Assembly (NCBI RefSeq): GCF_000430625.1
Contig: NZ_AUMJ01000046.1
Coordinates: 1 to 50,560, forward strand
DNA from: Aneurinibacillus terranovensis DSM 18919
GTDB lineage: Bacteria > Bacillota > Bacilli > Aneurinibacillales > Aneurinibacillaceae
Length of the DNA stretch: 50,560 nucleotides
Reading direction: 5' to 3'
The notes under the pieces were generated by a model. It was not told where the DNA came from. It saw nothing but the letters and a program-made list of their open reading frames with translations, and made no database searches. The position numbers and the translations under genes are program-made. Below are positions 34,346-42,887 of the stretch, one piece after another; within the stretch, counting starts at the first letter, position 1, and each line of letters opens with the position of its first letter.

Positions 34346-35419
34346 CTACTGATCAGATTGTACATCCGTATCCTGTTCCAGCAAGATAAGGAGGATTTTT
34401 GCCAATATCGCTTCTTCGAATCTTTTCGGGTCTAATCCGGTCAACGCCTTTATTTTATCCAGCCTGTACTGCAGGGTATTCCGGTGAATGTGCAGATGCC
34501 TGGCCGTTTCACTTACATTTAGATTTTGCTCAAAGAATGCGGCCATTGTCAGAGAACCCTCTTTATCGTGCAGGAATTGCCTGAGTGCTTCCTGTTCAGC
34601 ACCGTACGTTTGAATAAACTTCCTGCCTTCTTCTTTTGTGAGAAGTGATAGAAGTTTTTCGAGCGGATACTTCCACGGTACATACATTTTCTGAGACGCT
34701 GTACCGCTTTGATAGAAGGCTTCATAAGCTTCGTACTCCCCCGCCATTTCCATAAACGCGAGCACCCAATCTTCCGGTGAGGCGACAGGATAATATCCCG
34801 CAGTTGATAAACGCAGACCGAGTTCTTCCTCCAGCAAGAGCTGCAGACCGACCGTCCACTGTTCGATGATTTCTTCAACGGATTCCTCCACTTGGCCGGC
34901 TGCCTCTTCCTCAGACACTGGAACAAGCAGGCCTGCATAGGAAGTCGTACCGGAGGAGGACAAAAAAGAGAAAAAAAGAACGTCGCGCTCATAGTAAGCG
35001 CCGATAAACCCTTTCGCTTCCTCAGGAAGCTCAGCGTTTATCAGAAACGGGAAATAGACATTTTCCCCGTTGAACGCGCTATTCTCATCCACCTTGTAAG
35101 GAGGTAAGGCAATCCCCTGGCGCCGGTTTTCTAATGCGCGTTTTAACCAGGCATGATCCCGCTCAACAACGCTGCCTATCTGCCTGACCTGCTGAATAAC
35201 GATGCCGGACACCAGGCGTTTTTCACGCTCGGTAAGATGGGCTTCAATTTTTAATGCTATATTTTCTCCTGTTGGCAATGAGACAAACCAAGCGGTTCCC
35301 TCCGCCTCTGCCCGTCTCTCCGCCACCGATAGCGGAAGAGTGACGAGTGTAACAGGGGCGGCAAGCAATGTTTGCATATAGGAGACAAGCCCGTTCAACT
35401 GACTGTCGGGTCTGTTCAT
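34346..35419 (-). CDS. PucR/CdaR-type helix-turn-helix regulator
   Basis: A 357-residue protein. Its C-terminus has the PucR-type HTH (NVSETARHLHIHRNTLQYRLDKIKALTGLDPKRFEEAI, residues about 305-345). The N-terminal 290 residues lack a clear sensor signature but look like the GGDEF-like/unknown input region of carbohydrate diacid-type regulators. It is between pgi and msmX on the same strand, with its own GGAAGTG ribosome site. Targets and ligand unknown; a sugar-related role is inferred from position. Confidence 0.75.
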   Translation of the reverse strand: MNRPDSQLNGLVSYMQTLLAAPVTLVTLPLSVAERRAEAEGTAWFVSLPTGENIALKIEAHLTEREKRLVSGIVIQQVRQIGSVVERDHAWLKRALENRRQGIALPPYKVDENSAFNGENVYFPFLINAELPEEAKGFIGAYYERDVLFFSFLSSSGTTSYAGLLVPVSEEEAAGQVEESVEEIIEQWTVGLQLLLEEELGLRLSTAGYYPVASPEDWVLAFMEMAGEYEAYEAFYQSGTASQKMYVPWKYPLEKLLSLLTKEEGRKFIQTYGAEQEALRQFLHDKEGSLTMAAFFEQNLNVSETARHLHIHRNTLQYRLDKIKALTGLDPKRFEEAILAKILLILLEQDTDVQSDQ

Positions 35420-35499
35420 TTTTTCACTTCCCGTCGGCAGTACTAAATGAATATACGATTATTTTACCACAAGCATTTGATTTTTCCCGATTCCACCAG

Positions 35500-35536
35500 A
35501 AAAACCCTTCCTTGTTTTGTTTCAGGAAGGGTTTTT
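35500..35536. terminator. Bidirectional-looking terminator after pgi
   Basis: AAAAACCCTTCCT is perfectly inverted as AGGAAGGGTTTTT around an 11-base loop. It lies 12 bases beyond the pgi stop on the minus strand. Confidence 0.88.
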
Positions 35537-35547
35537 GGATTTTTTCA

Positions 35548-36867
35548 TTATTTGCCAGGCTTGCCAAGCAGGGCAAACATATTTTTTTTGTAGGCTTCCA
35601 CACCGGGCTGGTCAAACGGATTGACCCCGAGCAAGTAAGCACTGATACCGCACGCCTTCTCAAAGAAGTAAACGAGTTGGCCGTAGTAATAAGGTGTGAT
35701 TTCAGGAATGTTTACGCGGAGATTCGGCACGCCGCCTTCGGTATGGGCAAGAATTGTCCCTTCCGCCGCCTTCTCATTTACATTATGGATCGTTTTACCG
35801 ACAAGGTAATTAAGGCCGTCAATATCTTCTTTCAGAGCCGGGACGTTGATATCGGCCGTCGGTTTTTCTACCCAAAGTGTGGTATTAAACATAACCCGGC
35901 TCCCATCCTGAATAAACTGGCCAACTGAATGAAGATCCGTTGTAAAATTCACACTCGCAGGATAAAGGCCTTTGTTATCTTTCCCTTCACTCTCACCAAA
36001 CAGTTGCTTCCACCATTCGGAGAAATAGATAAGAGAAGCTTCGTAATTTACAAGGAGTTCGATGGTTTTACCTTTACTGTATAAGATATTGCGGATCGCC
36101 GCGTACTGGTACGCCGGATTTTTGGTCAAATCCTGTTCTTTGTAGCGTTCGTACCCGTGGGCTGCCCCTGTCATAATCTCGTCAATATCAACTCCGCTTA
36201 CGGCGATTGGAAGCAGACCAACCGCTGTGAGGACAGAGAAACGGCCGCCTACTTCATCCGGTACAACAAACGTTTCATATCCTTCATCATCGGCTAGCCC
36301 TTTCAGCACGCCTTTTGCTTTATCCGTTGTGGTAATGATCCGTTCTCTTGCCCCTTCTTTCCCGTAGCGTTCCTCAATTAAATTGCGGAAAATACGGAAC
36401 GCCAGAGCCGGCTCAAGCGTGGTCCCGGATTTGGAGATCACATTGATATACAAATCTTTATCTTTGACAAGGTCTAATACCTCGGCAATGTAGGCCGAAC
36501 TAATATTGTTGCCGACAAAGTAAACGGCCGGTCCCTTGCGTTTTTCCCTTGGCAGCTGGTTGTAAAAAGTGGGCTGAAGCAGTTCAACTGCCGACCGGGC
36601 TCCAAGGTAGGAGCCGCCAATGCCGATAACGACAAAAGCCTCGGCTTTTTCCCTGATTTTCCGGCTCACCGCTTTAATGCGGGCGAACTCTTCTTTATCA
36701 TACGCCAAGGGCCAATCCAGCCAGCCTGTATATTCACTGCCTGCTCCGGTGCCATTGTGCAGCATATCGTGAGCAAGCTGAACTTTCGGCGCTATGTATT
36801 CCAGTTCGTGCGGAGCGAAAAAACCGGTTGCCTTGCTATAGTCCAACGTAATTTCTTTCTTCGTCAT
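35548..36867 (-). CDS. pgi: Glucose-6-phosphate isomerase
   Basis: A 439-residue isomerase between glucose 6-phosphate and fructose 6-phosphate. Motifs: [18 protein letters not shown], the phosphate-binding [31 protein letters not shown], and the catalytic Glu in [11 protein letters not shown]-type C-terminal region. Size matches Bacillus Pgi (about 450). ATG 36867 follows AAGGAGG. It follows pfkA by 82 bases on the same strand. Confidence 0.96.
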   Translation of the reverse strand: MTKKEITLDYSKATGFFAPHELEYIAPKVQLAHDMLHNGTGAGSEYTGWLDWPLAYDKEEFARIKAVSRKIREKAEAFVVIGIGGSYLGARSAVELLQPTFYNQLPREKRKGPAVYFVGNNISSAYIAEVLDLVKDKDLYINVISKSGTTLEPALAFRIFRNLIEERYGKEGARERIITTTDKAKGVLKGLADDEGYETFVVPDEVGGRFSVLTAVGLLPIAVSGVDIDEIMTGAAHGYERYKEQDLTKNPAYQYAAIRNILYSKGKTIELLVNYEASLIYFSEWWKQLFGESEGKDNKGLYPASVNFTTDLHSVGQFIQDGSRVMFNTTLWVEKPTADINVPALKEDIDGLNYLVGKTIHNVNEKAAEGTILAHTEGGVPNLRVNIPEITPYYYGQLVYFFEKACGISAYLLGVNPFDQPGVEAYKKNMFALLGKPGK

Positions 36868-36949
36868 GAATGGTTAGCCTCCTTGTTTCGTCTGTATCTT
36901 ACCCATTGGGCAGTATCGGGTGTCACCAAACGTTTTGCTGACAATAATT

Positions 36950-37915
<966 letters not shown>

Positions 37916-37944
37916 TCACCCTTTCCCCATGATTAACCTATTTA

Positions 37945-38901
37945 TTAAAGTGTTTTCAAATTTAAATCAACCAACCTCGCAAGCCCGATCATGCCGGCAT
38001 CATTGCCTAATTGAGCCGGATAAATAATCTCTTCTCCTTTTATCTCTGTAAGCGAGAACTCATTAAACCACTTAATGACCGGTTTGAACAAGATATCACC
38101 TGCCGCAGCAAGCCCCCCGCCGATGACAATTCGTCCGGGTGCAATTACCATATACATATTGGCCAGCGCAAAGCCCAGATAATAGGCTGCCTGGTTGACG
38201 ATCTCCTGCGCCGCGGCATCGCCAAACGCCGCCGCTTCAACCACGTCTTTGCTTGTAATGGTGCCGGCGTCCTTCATTTTATCTGCCAACATGGTTGCCA
38301 CGCCGTCTCTTACCGCTTTTTCGCCGTAGAACGCGAGAGCAGAAGCGGACGCCTCCGTTTCCAAACAGCCGGTTTTGCCGCAGTTGCACCGTCTGCCATG
38401 ATCCTTGACGCGGATATGGCCGACTTCCCCCGCATACCCGTTTGTCCCGTTATGAACCGTTCCGTTAATAATGACTCCACCGCCAATGCCGGTGCCAAGT
38501 GTGATACACATCAAATCCCTGTAATTTTGCCCCGCCCCTTTCCACATCTCACCGAGAGCGGCGGCATTCGCATCGTTAATCACGAATGCCGGATAGGGGA
38601 GATATTCGGCCAGCCTCTTCGTAATCGGAACATCGTGCCAGCCAAGATTAACAGCAGTAGTAACGACGCCTTTCTCCATATCAACAAACCCGGGCACACC
38701 AAGACCTGCGCCAAGAATATGTTCTTTGCTGATGCTGTTTTCTTCAAGCATGCGATCCGCAATATCTTTAAATTGCTGCAGGACGCCTTCGAGATTCCCT
38801 TCTACTTGAGTGGGAATGTTCTTCTTGTTATGGATATGCCCCGATTTATCGATAAGGCCCGCTTTTATGTTGGTTCCGCCCAAATCATAGCAAAGATACA
38901 C
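37945..38901 (-). CDS. glcK: Glucokinase, ROK family
   Basis: A 318-residue ROK kinase converting glucose to glucose 6-phosphate. N-terminal phosphate loop DLGGTNIKAGLID, VINDANAAALGE, ITLGTGIGGGVI, and the zinc site CNCGKTGCLETEASASA; no DNA-binding domain, so it is a kinase rather than a repressor. The start is GTG 38901 after GAGGAGGC. It handles glucose that enters by non-PTS routes such as the symporter or disaccharide cleavage. It leads glcK-pfkA-pgi. Confidence 0.93.
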   Translation of the reverse strand: MYLCYDLGGTNIKAGLIDKSGHIHNKKNIPTQVEGNLEGVLQQFKDIADRMLEENSISKEHILGAGLGVPGFVDMEKGVVTTAVNLGWHDVPITKRLAEYLPYPAFVINDANAAALGEMWKGAGQNYRDLMCITLGTGIGGGVIINGTVHNGTNGYAGEVGHIRVKDHGRRCNCGKTGCLETEASASALAFYGEKAVRDGVATMLADKMKDAGTITSKDVVEAAAFGDAAAQEIVNQAAYYLGFALANMYMVIAPGRIVIGGGLAAAGDILFKPVIKWFNEFSLTEIKGEEIIYPAQLGNDAGMIGLARLVDLNLKTL

Positions 38902-38929
38902 CGTTTGGCCTCCTCTACGGATACGTTTT

Positions 38930-39190
38930 TAATATAGCCTTATGTATATAATGTATCCTATATTTTCTTTCCCATTTCAATATTAGCTTTACCACAGACA
39001 TGGTAACGGGACGATTAAAGTCCCTGCTGTGTGTTTTATGTCCCAAATAAACTAAAACTTATAACTATAACTACTCATGTCTTCTCTTTACCCATGTTAC
39101 CATAGAGCCTTCGTAAAAAAAACAGATAAACAGATAATTTCATTCCAAATTGTGAACACTATTTTAAGGGTTTTTGGCCCAGTTCATTCA
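38930..39190. other. Intergenic region between glcK and tlp
   Basis: About 300 bases without a gene, holding the divergent promoters of glcK and tlp. GGGAC..GTCCC (39008-39024) forms a small hairpin. No RNA gene or longer frame recognised. Confidence 0.5.
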
Positions 39191-39219
39191 TCCATTCTAT
39201 AGAAGGAGGGCAATTCTTT

Positions 39220-39441
39220 ATGGCAAAACCTGATGACCGTCGTGACAACGTAGAGAAACTGCAAAACATGATCCACAATACAATTGAGAACATGGAAGCG
39301 GCGGAGGAAACGGCGGCGAACGGTAATCTGTCCGCAAACCAGCGGGAGCAGATTGAAGCTAAAAACGAACGCCGCGCAGAAAGTATCGACTCGATGCGGG
39401 AGGAAATCCGTGACGAAGCCAACGACATGCGTCAGCAGTAA
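39220..39441 (+). CDS. tlp: Small acid-soluble spore protein Tlp
   Basis: A 73-residue, highly charged helical protein with the Tlp pattern: MAKPDDRRDNVEKLQNMI, then NTIENMEAAEE and a closing KNERRAESIDSMREEIRDEA. Tlp is made in the forespore and kept in the spore core. GAAGGAGGG precedes ATG 39220. A terminator follows. Presence indicates an endospore former. Confidence 0.95.
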   Translation: MAKPDDRRDNVEKLQNMIHNTIENMEAAEETAANGNLSANQREQIEAKNERRAESIDSMREEIRDEANDMRQQ

Positions 39442-39475
39442 CACCAGCAGAATACACCACGTTTTATTTATCCAT

Positions 39476-39504
39476 AAATGAGTCGCGCAGCGGCTCATTT
39501 TTTT
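39476..39504 (+). terminator. Terminator after tlp
   Basis: ATGAGTCGC pairs with GCGGCTCAT around GCA (one G-T pair) and runs into TTTTTTT, 35 bases after the tlp stop. Confidence 0.85.
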
Positions 39505-39699
39505 ATGGATCCACACGATATGGAATCATCAAAAAGCCGTTTCCGAAGCAAAAAATTTTGATTGCAATTTGAATTTTCCTTTTATAAACTCTATCCTATA
39601 AAATCTAATTTTAGAAATGTATGGAAAACTGTGAAAAAAATAGCAGCTTGCACTGGTGCGCCGCATTTTTATTAACGGGGTGTTGCAAGTAAGCCTTAA

Positions 39700-39808
39700 C
39701 TGACCATGCTTCCCTTCCGTTTGGGGACCGGCCCGAAACATCCGGGCAGTTCAAGATGCAGACAGTCGGGCCTAAAAGCGCCCCCAAACTCCAGGGAAGC
39801 ACTGGCAG
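39700..39808 (+). ncRNA. Long-hairpin structured RNA, copy 2 (novel motif candidate)
   Basis: Nested stems: CTGaCCA with TGGcAG, GCTTCCCT (39708-39715) with AGGGAAGC (39793-39800), GTTTGGGG (39719-39726) with CCCCAAAC (39782-39789), and GGCCCGA (39730-39736) with TCGGGCC (39766-39772). Internal loop tcc/tcc is symmetric. The 29-base terminal loop AACATCCGGGCAGTTCAAG + ATGCAGACAG differs from copy 1 (16441-16469) at only a few positions, although the stems differ completely. That is the mark of a conserved RNA loop. It precedes a 50-residue membrane ORF. Confidence 0.6.
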
Positions 39809-39818
39809 ATGAATCCTT

Positions 39819-39871
39819 CCCCCTAATCCGTGGCACATTATGTACAGACGGATTGGAGGGAATGATGTGCC
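39819..39871 (+). promoter_or_regulatory. Start-site-masking hairpin before the 50-residue ORF
   Basis: CCCCCTAATCCGT (39819-39831) pairs with ACGGATTGGAGGG (39848-39860), burying the ribosome site GGAGGG; 12 of 13 positions pair, including one G-U. The loop's GGCACATTAT (39832-39841) can instead pair with ATGATGTGCC (39862-39871), which holds the GTG start. Both pairings would block initiation; they look like alternative states. Confidence 0.55.
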
Positions 39872-40019
39872 TTCAGAAATAGCCTATGATCTGATGCGGT
39901 TTATAGTCGGGATGTCCATTCCGATGTTTGGACTAGGTACCTTCTCTGTGCTGACCTTCTGCCTCGTTAGAAAGCGGGACGAACTCCTTTTGCTCAACGA
40001 GCAGGAATCAGATTTTTAA
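39867..40019 (+). CDS. Small membrane protein (50 residues) under RNA control
   Basis: GTG 39867 lies six bases after GGAGGG; the nearby ATGs are in frames that stop at once. The product begins PSEIAYDLMRF, has one hydrophobic helix (FIVGMSIPMFGLGTFSVLTFCLV) and a charged C-terminus (RKRDELLLLNEQESDF), so one membrane span with the tail inside is likely. It lies directly after the structured RNA and its masking hairpin. No family recognised. Confidence 0.6.
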   Translation: MPSEIAYDLMRFIVGMSIPMFGLGTFSVLTFCLVRKRDELLLLNEQESDF

Positions 40020-40063
40020 TTTCGCATAGAATCGACATACCGGACATCAGCTCACACAAGGAA

Positions 40064-40109
40064 GCGGGAAACCCCTCCGTCCTTCTCTTCAGAACGGAGG
40101 GTTCCCCGC
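40064..40109. terminator. Strong hairpin between the small ORF and doxX
   Basis: GCGGGAAACCCCTCCGT pairs with ACGGAGGGTTCCCCGC. It is very stable and lies in the convergent gap, so it may end both transcripts, although no clear T-run follows. Confidence 0.6.
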
Positions 40110-40116
40110 AATGTGT

Positions 40117-40524
40117 TTACTCATTTACAGTTTTACGGAAAAATGAATCAAGCGCGTATAATCGGCTTCCGTTGATGGCAAGGTAAATCGACATGGCTAA
40201 CAAAGCCAATTCGAATTCATATCCACCCATTTTTCCATTACCCGTAAACCCGGCGGCGCCTTTAACCATCACGATCGCCCCAACTAAAACCAAGGCGAAT
40301 AAAATGGAAACAATAGGTGTCCCTATCCCAAGAACCATGGCAATACCGCCGACCACTTCAATAATCGCAACAACATAAGCGGCGAATCCCGGAAGCCCCA
40401 TACTTTCAAACCATCCGGCAATATTCCCGATGCCGCTGTGAAATTTAATAAGACCATGAATAAAAAAAGTGATTCCCAGAACAAGGCGAAGGATCAGTGC
40501 CCCTGCTTCATACCTTCTCGTCAT
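40117..40524 (-). CDS. DoxX-family membrane protein
   Basis: A 135-residue protein with four hydrophobic helices and the DoxX/YphA pattern (ALILRLVLGITFFIHGLIKF, FAAYVVAIIEVVGGIAMVLGI, then FALVLVGAIVMVKG). Relatives join oxidoreductase or thiol-stress membrane complexes. ATG 40524 follows AGGGAGAGG. It lies 45 bases downstream of the dioxygenase on the same strand and is probably cotranscribed, a pairing seen in other bacteria. Confidence 0.88.
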   Translation of the reverse strand: MTRRYEAGALILRLVLGITFFIHGLIKFHSGIGNIAGWFESMGLPGFAAYVVAIIEVVGGIAMVLGIGTPIVSILFALVLVGAIVMVKGAAGFTGNGKMGGYEFELALLAMSIYLAINGSRLYALDSFFRKTVNE

Positions 40525-40569
40525 CTGTTAACCTCTCCCTTTGAAAATATATTTTGTTTAATAAAATGA

Positions 40570-41337
40570 TTAAAATTGCAAACAAAGATAGCTTAATGAC
40601 CCCATATCATAACTTCGGTGAATAACCTTCGCCTCTGTCTCCTGATTACCACTTCCCATGGCAATCAGGAGGGGAACAAAGTGTTCAGGCCTTGGAACAG
40701 CCAGTCGGGCATGAGGTGCTTCCTTTTCGTAATGGAACAGTGAAGGCAGCTCCCTGTTCTGTATCTTATCAATCAGCCAGTCATCAAATTCGACCGCCCA
40801 TGGTTCTGGAGTGGTTTCCCCCCATTTGACAGCCCGTAAATTATGAACCGTCACCCCGCTGCCTATGACTAAAATATCTTCCTTTCCCATCCCCTGCAGC
40901 GCTTGCCCTATTTTAAACTGCTCTTCTGCCACAAGATAAGGGTTAACCGAGACTTGCACCACAGGGATATCCGCTTCCGGATACATACGATACAACAGCG
41001 TCCACGAGCCATGATCCAAACCTCGTGCCGTATCCTGTCTTGCCGCGATTCTGTGTTTTTTGAACCGCTCTTCTACCATCGAAGCGATTTGTTTGGAGCC
41101 TTTCGCTTGATACTTAATGGAATACAATTCGTCTGGGAATCCATAGAAATCATAAATCGTTTCATACACATGTTCTGTGGAAGAAATGGTAAGAATATCA
41201 CTTTCCCAATGCGCTGTAAAAATCACGATGGCTTTCGGTTTTATTGGTTGAGCAAATTTTTTCAGAAAACCGGTATACTCGGTATTTTCAATCGCAAGCA
41301 TAGGAGAACCGTGCGCTAAAAATAAAGATGGAACCAT
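40570..41337 (-). CDS. Class III extradiol dioxygenase (DODA/LigB type)
   Basis: A 255-residue protein of the 4,5-DOPA extradiol dioxygenase family. Expected metal and catalytic histidines are in FLAHGSP (His9), FTAHWES, GLDHGSW and RPEHFVPLL. Some relatives open catechols; the E. coli member YgiD/YdcP-like protein has an unclear natural substrate. ATG 41337 follows GGAGGT. It is divergent from an HxlR regulator, with an inverted repeat in its leader, so it is probably induced by a quinone, aldehyde or related stress. Confidence 0.9.
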   Translation of the reverse strand: MVPSLFLAHGSPMLAIENTEYTGFLKKFAQPIKPKAIVIFTAHWESDILTISSTEHVYETIYDFYGFPDELYSIKYQAKGSKQIASMVEERFKKHRIAARQDTARGLDHGSWTLLYRMYPEADIPVVQVSVNPYLVAEEQFKIGQALQGMGKEDILVIGSGVTVHNLRAVKWGETTPEPWAVEFDDWLIDKIQNRELPSLFHYEKEAPHARLAVPRPEHFVPLLIAMGSGNQETEAKVIHRSYDMGSLSYLCLQF

Positions 41338-41356
41338 TCCCTGTACCTCCTTATCA

Positions 41357-41373
41357 GTAATTTAGTTAATTAC
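41357..41373 (-). promoter_or_regulatory. Inverted repeat, candidate HxlR operator
   Basis: GTAATTTAGTTAATTAC has perfect 6-base arms. It is in the dioxygenase leader, 20 bases from its start. A related AAGTAATTAATTT lies at 41413-41425 nearer the HxlR gene. Confidence 0.5.
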
Positions 41374-41485
41374 ATTTCGTAAGTTAGTATATTATCATAA
41401 ATATCGGGTGTCAAGTAATTAATTTATGAAAGGTATTTTTATTATAAAAGATAAATTAGTGCTATAATAGGACATAAGTGGGGTG

Positions 41486-41815
41486 ATGAAATTGAACCAA
41501 TCGTTGCTTTGTCCAAAATTTGAAAAAGCTATGCAAATACTGAGTAAACGCTGGACCGGATTGATTATTTACCAGCTGCTTTCGGGCCCTCAGCGATTTT
41601 GTGCCATCGAATCAGCCCTTCCGATTAGTGGAAGGCTGTTGTCAGAAAGACTTAAGGATTTGGAACAGGAAGGGATTGTCAACCGTCAAATCTATCCGGA
41701 AGTTCCTGTACGGATCGAGTATTCTCTAACCAAAAAGGGCCTGGCTTTAGAACCTATGCTCAGGGAAATTGAAAAGTGGTCACAAACGTGGGTACAGATA
41801 GAAGAGGGGTTATAA
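41486..41815 (+). CDS. HxlR-family transcriptional regulator
   Basis: About 109 residues. The winged helix has the HxlR signature CPKFEKAMQILSKRWTGLIIY near the N-terminus and ISGRLLSERLKDLEQEGIVNR (recognition helix and wing start). A cysteine is at the usual redox/aldehyde-sensing position (LLCPKFE). A TATAAT box is at 41463-41468. The start is ATG 41486 (GTG 41483 is equally placed). It probably controls the divergent dioxygenase/DoxX pair. Confidence 0.9.
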   Translation: MKLNQSLLCPKFEKAMQILSKRWTGLIIYQLLSGPQRFCAIESALPISGRLLSERLKDLEQEGIVNRQIYPEVPVRIEYSLTKKGLALEPMLREIEKWSQTWVQIEEGL

Positions 41816-41919
41816 TATAATACGCGGTTTCATGCTGCTTCATAGGCAAACTAGTTGTATACTTTATTTAGGAGAAACCGTAAAACTCTCCTCCATGCTG
41901 TACAGAAAGGAAAAGAAAC

Positions 41920-42267
41920 ATGCCATTTTTACGCTTTAAAGGGGTTGAAAAAGCACTTCTCAAAGAAATCGCCCCTGCCCTTATCGACGAATTCTCTCAT
42001 ATCGCTGCGATTCCAAAAGAAATCGTAAAAATTGAGCTTCTAAGTATCGAACAAATCACGGATACGCCACCCAGCCTGGAAATTTTCATGTTTCAAAGGG
42101 AAAAGGAAAAACATGACGCCCTCGCTTCGAGACTTTATAGCCTGTTAAGCGAACATGGATATAAAAATATTCATATTTTCTTTGTCATGCTCACCCATTC
42201 GCTTTACTATAAAGAAGGCAGCCCGCTAACAGAAATCCCCTCATTGAAACAATCCGTTACTTCATGA
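41920..42267 (+). CDS. DUF1904 family protein
   Basis: A 115-residue soluble protein with the tautomerase-like DUF1904 pattern: MPFLRFKGVEKALLKEIAPALIDEF at the start, a central FMFQREKEKHD strand-helix, and HIFFVMLTHSLYYKEGSPL at the end. The Pro1 after Met resembles the catalytic proline of tautomerases, but activity is unproven. Ribosome site AAAGGAAA. Stands alone with a terminator. Confidence 0.8.
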   Translation: MPFLRFKGVEKALLKEIAPALIDEFSHIAAIPKEIVKIELLSIEQITDTPPSLEIFMFQREKEKHDALASRLYSLLSEHGYKNIHIFFVMLTHSLYYKEGSPLTEIPSLKQSVTS

Positions 42268-42317
42268 TCCCAGGATCAAAAATGCTGACAGATACGCTAA
42301 CCAAACCAATTTTTACT

Positions 42318-42368
42318 AAGGTAAGCGCGTATTAGATACGACTAATATGCAGCTTACCTTTATTTTTT
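42318..42368 (+). terminator. Terminator after the DUF1904 gene
   Basis: AAGGTAAGCGCGTATTAG pairs with CTAATATGCaGCTTACCTT and runs into TATTTTTT, 50 bases past the stop. Confidence 0.9.
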
Positions 42369-42447
42369 GTCGATACCGGAATCCCAACCCACTGGTCCCG
42401 GCCAGCCGGCTTTTGCTTCTCATCGCCAAAAATTCCCTCTTGAAATA

Positions 42448-42461
42448 CGAATGTTTGTTCC
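42448..42461 (+). promoter_or_regulatory. LexA (SOS) box 1 of the uvrX operon
   Basis: CGAATGTTTGTTCC matches the Bacillus CGAACN4GTTCG-type box with two mismatches. It overlaps a candidate -35 (TTGTTC, 42455-42460). Confidence 0.72.
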
Positions 42462-42481
42462 TTATGCTATATATAGTAATA

Positions 42482-42495
42482 AGAACAAACGTTCC
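42482..42495 (+). promoter_or_regulatory. LexA (SOS) box 2 of the uvrX operon
   Basis: GAACAAACGTTC is a perfect GAAC-N4-GTTC half-site pair, overlapping the candidate -10 (TAATAA, 42477-42482) and +1. It lies 18 bases upstream of the first gene of the operon. Two boxes imply tight SOS repression. Confidence 0.82.
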
Positions 42496-42512
42496 CTTAT
42501 GGTGGTGATTTT

Positions 42513-42887
42513 ATGGACTGTGAAGCAGAAGAATCCAAATTAGTGAAAGAATACATCCTTCTCCCCATCGTGCTTGATGTCCTGGAAAGAGACATCAAAA
42601 CCATAGAATCGGTTCCGATAAAAATGCGTGCCATTTATGTTAGAACCTTACGCCGTGTGCAGGACATGGTTGCCGCAGACCTAGCGGTGCTGCGCAAAGG
42701 GTTAAGGGAACACGGAATAAAAGTGTATGAACAGCATCGAACGAACATTCACATACAAGCAAGGTACATATGCCAGGGGTATCACCACAATTTTTCTATG
42801 CTGTGGGGTTTAATAAAAGCAGAAGTGGAGAAAAGGCTTAGCCTCTATTTAAAAAAATATTTTACAAACGATGGAGCAGGATTATGA
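42513..42887 (+). CDS. Uncharacterised protein of the SOS uvrX operon
   Basis: A 124-residue mostly helical protein (LVKEYILLPIVLDVLERDIKTIE; VRTLRRVQDMVAADLAVLRKGLREHGIKVYE; then a Tyr/Arg-rich end). No enzymatic motif is visible. GGTGGTGA precedes ATG 42513. Its stop overlaps the UvrX start (ATGATGA), so the two are coupled. A small gene in this position occurs with UvrX in related Bacilli; a role in the damage response is inferred from the operon. Confidence 0.75.
   Translation: MDCEAEESKLVKEYILLPIVLDVLERDIKTIESVPIKMRAIYVRTLRRVQDMVAADLAVLRKGLREHGIKVYEQHRTNIHIQARYICQGYHHNFSMLWGLIKAEVEKRLSLYLKKYFTNDGAGL

Noticed and set aside
39529-39838. Minus-strand frames of 70 and 75 codons
   Set aside because: They read through the long hairpin of the structured RNA and lack starts with ribosome sites.
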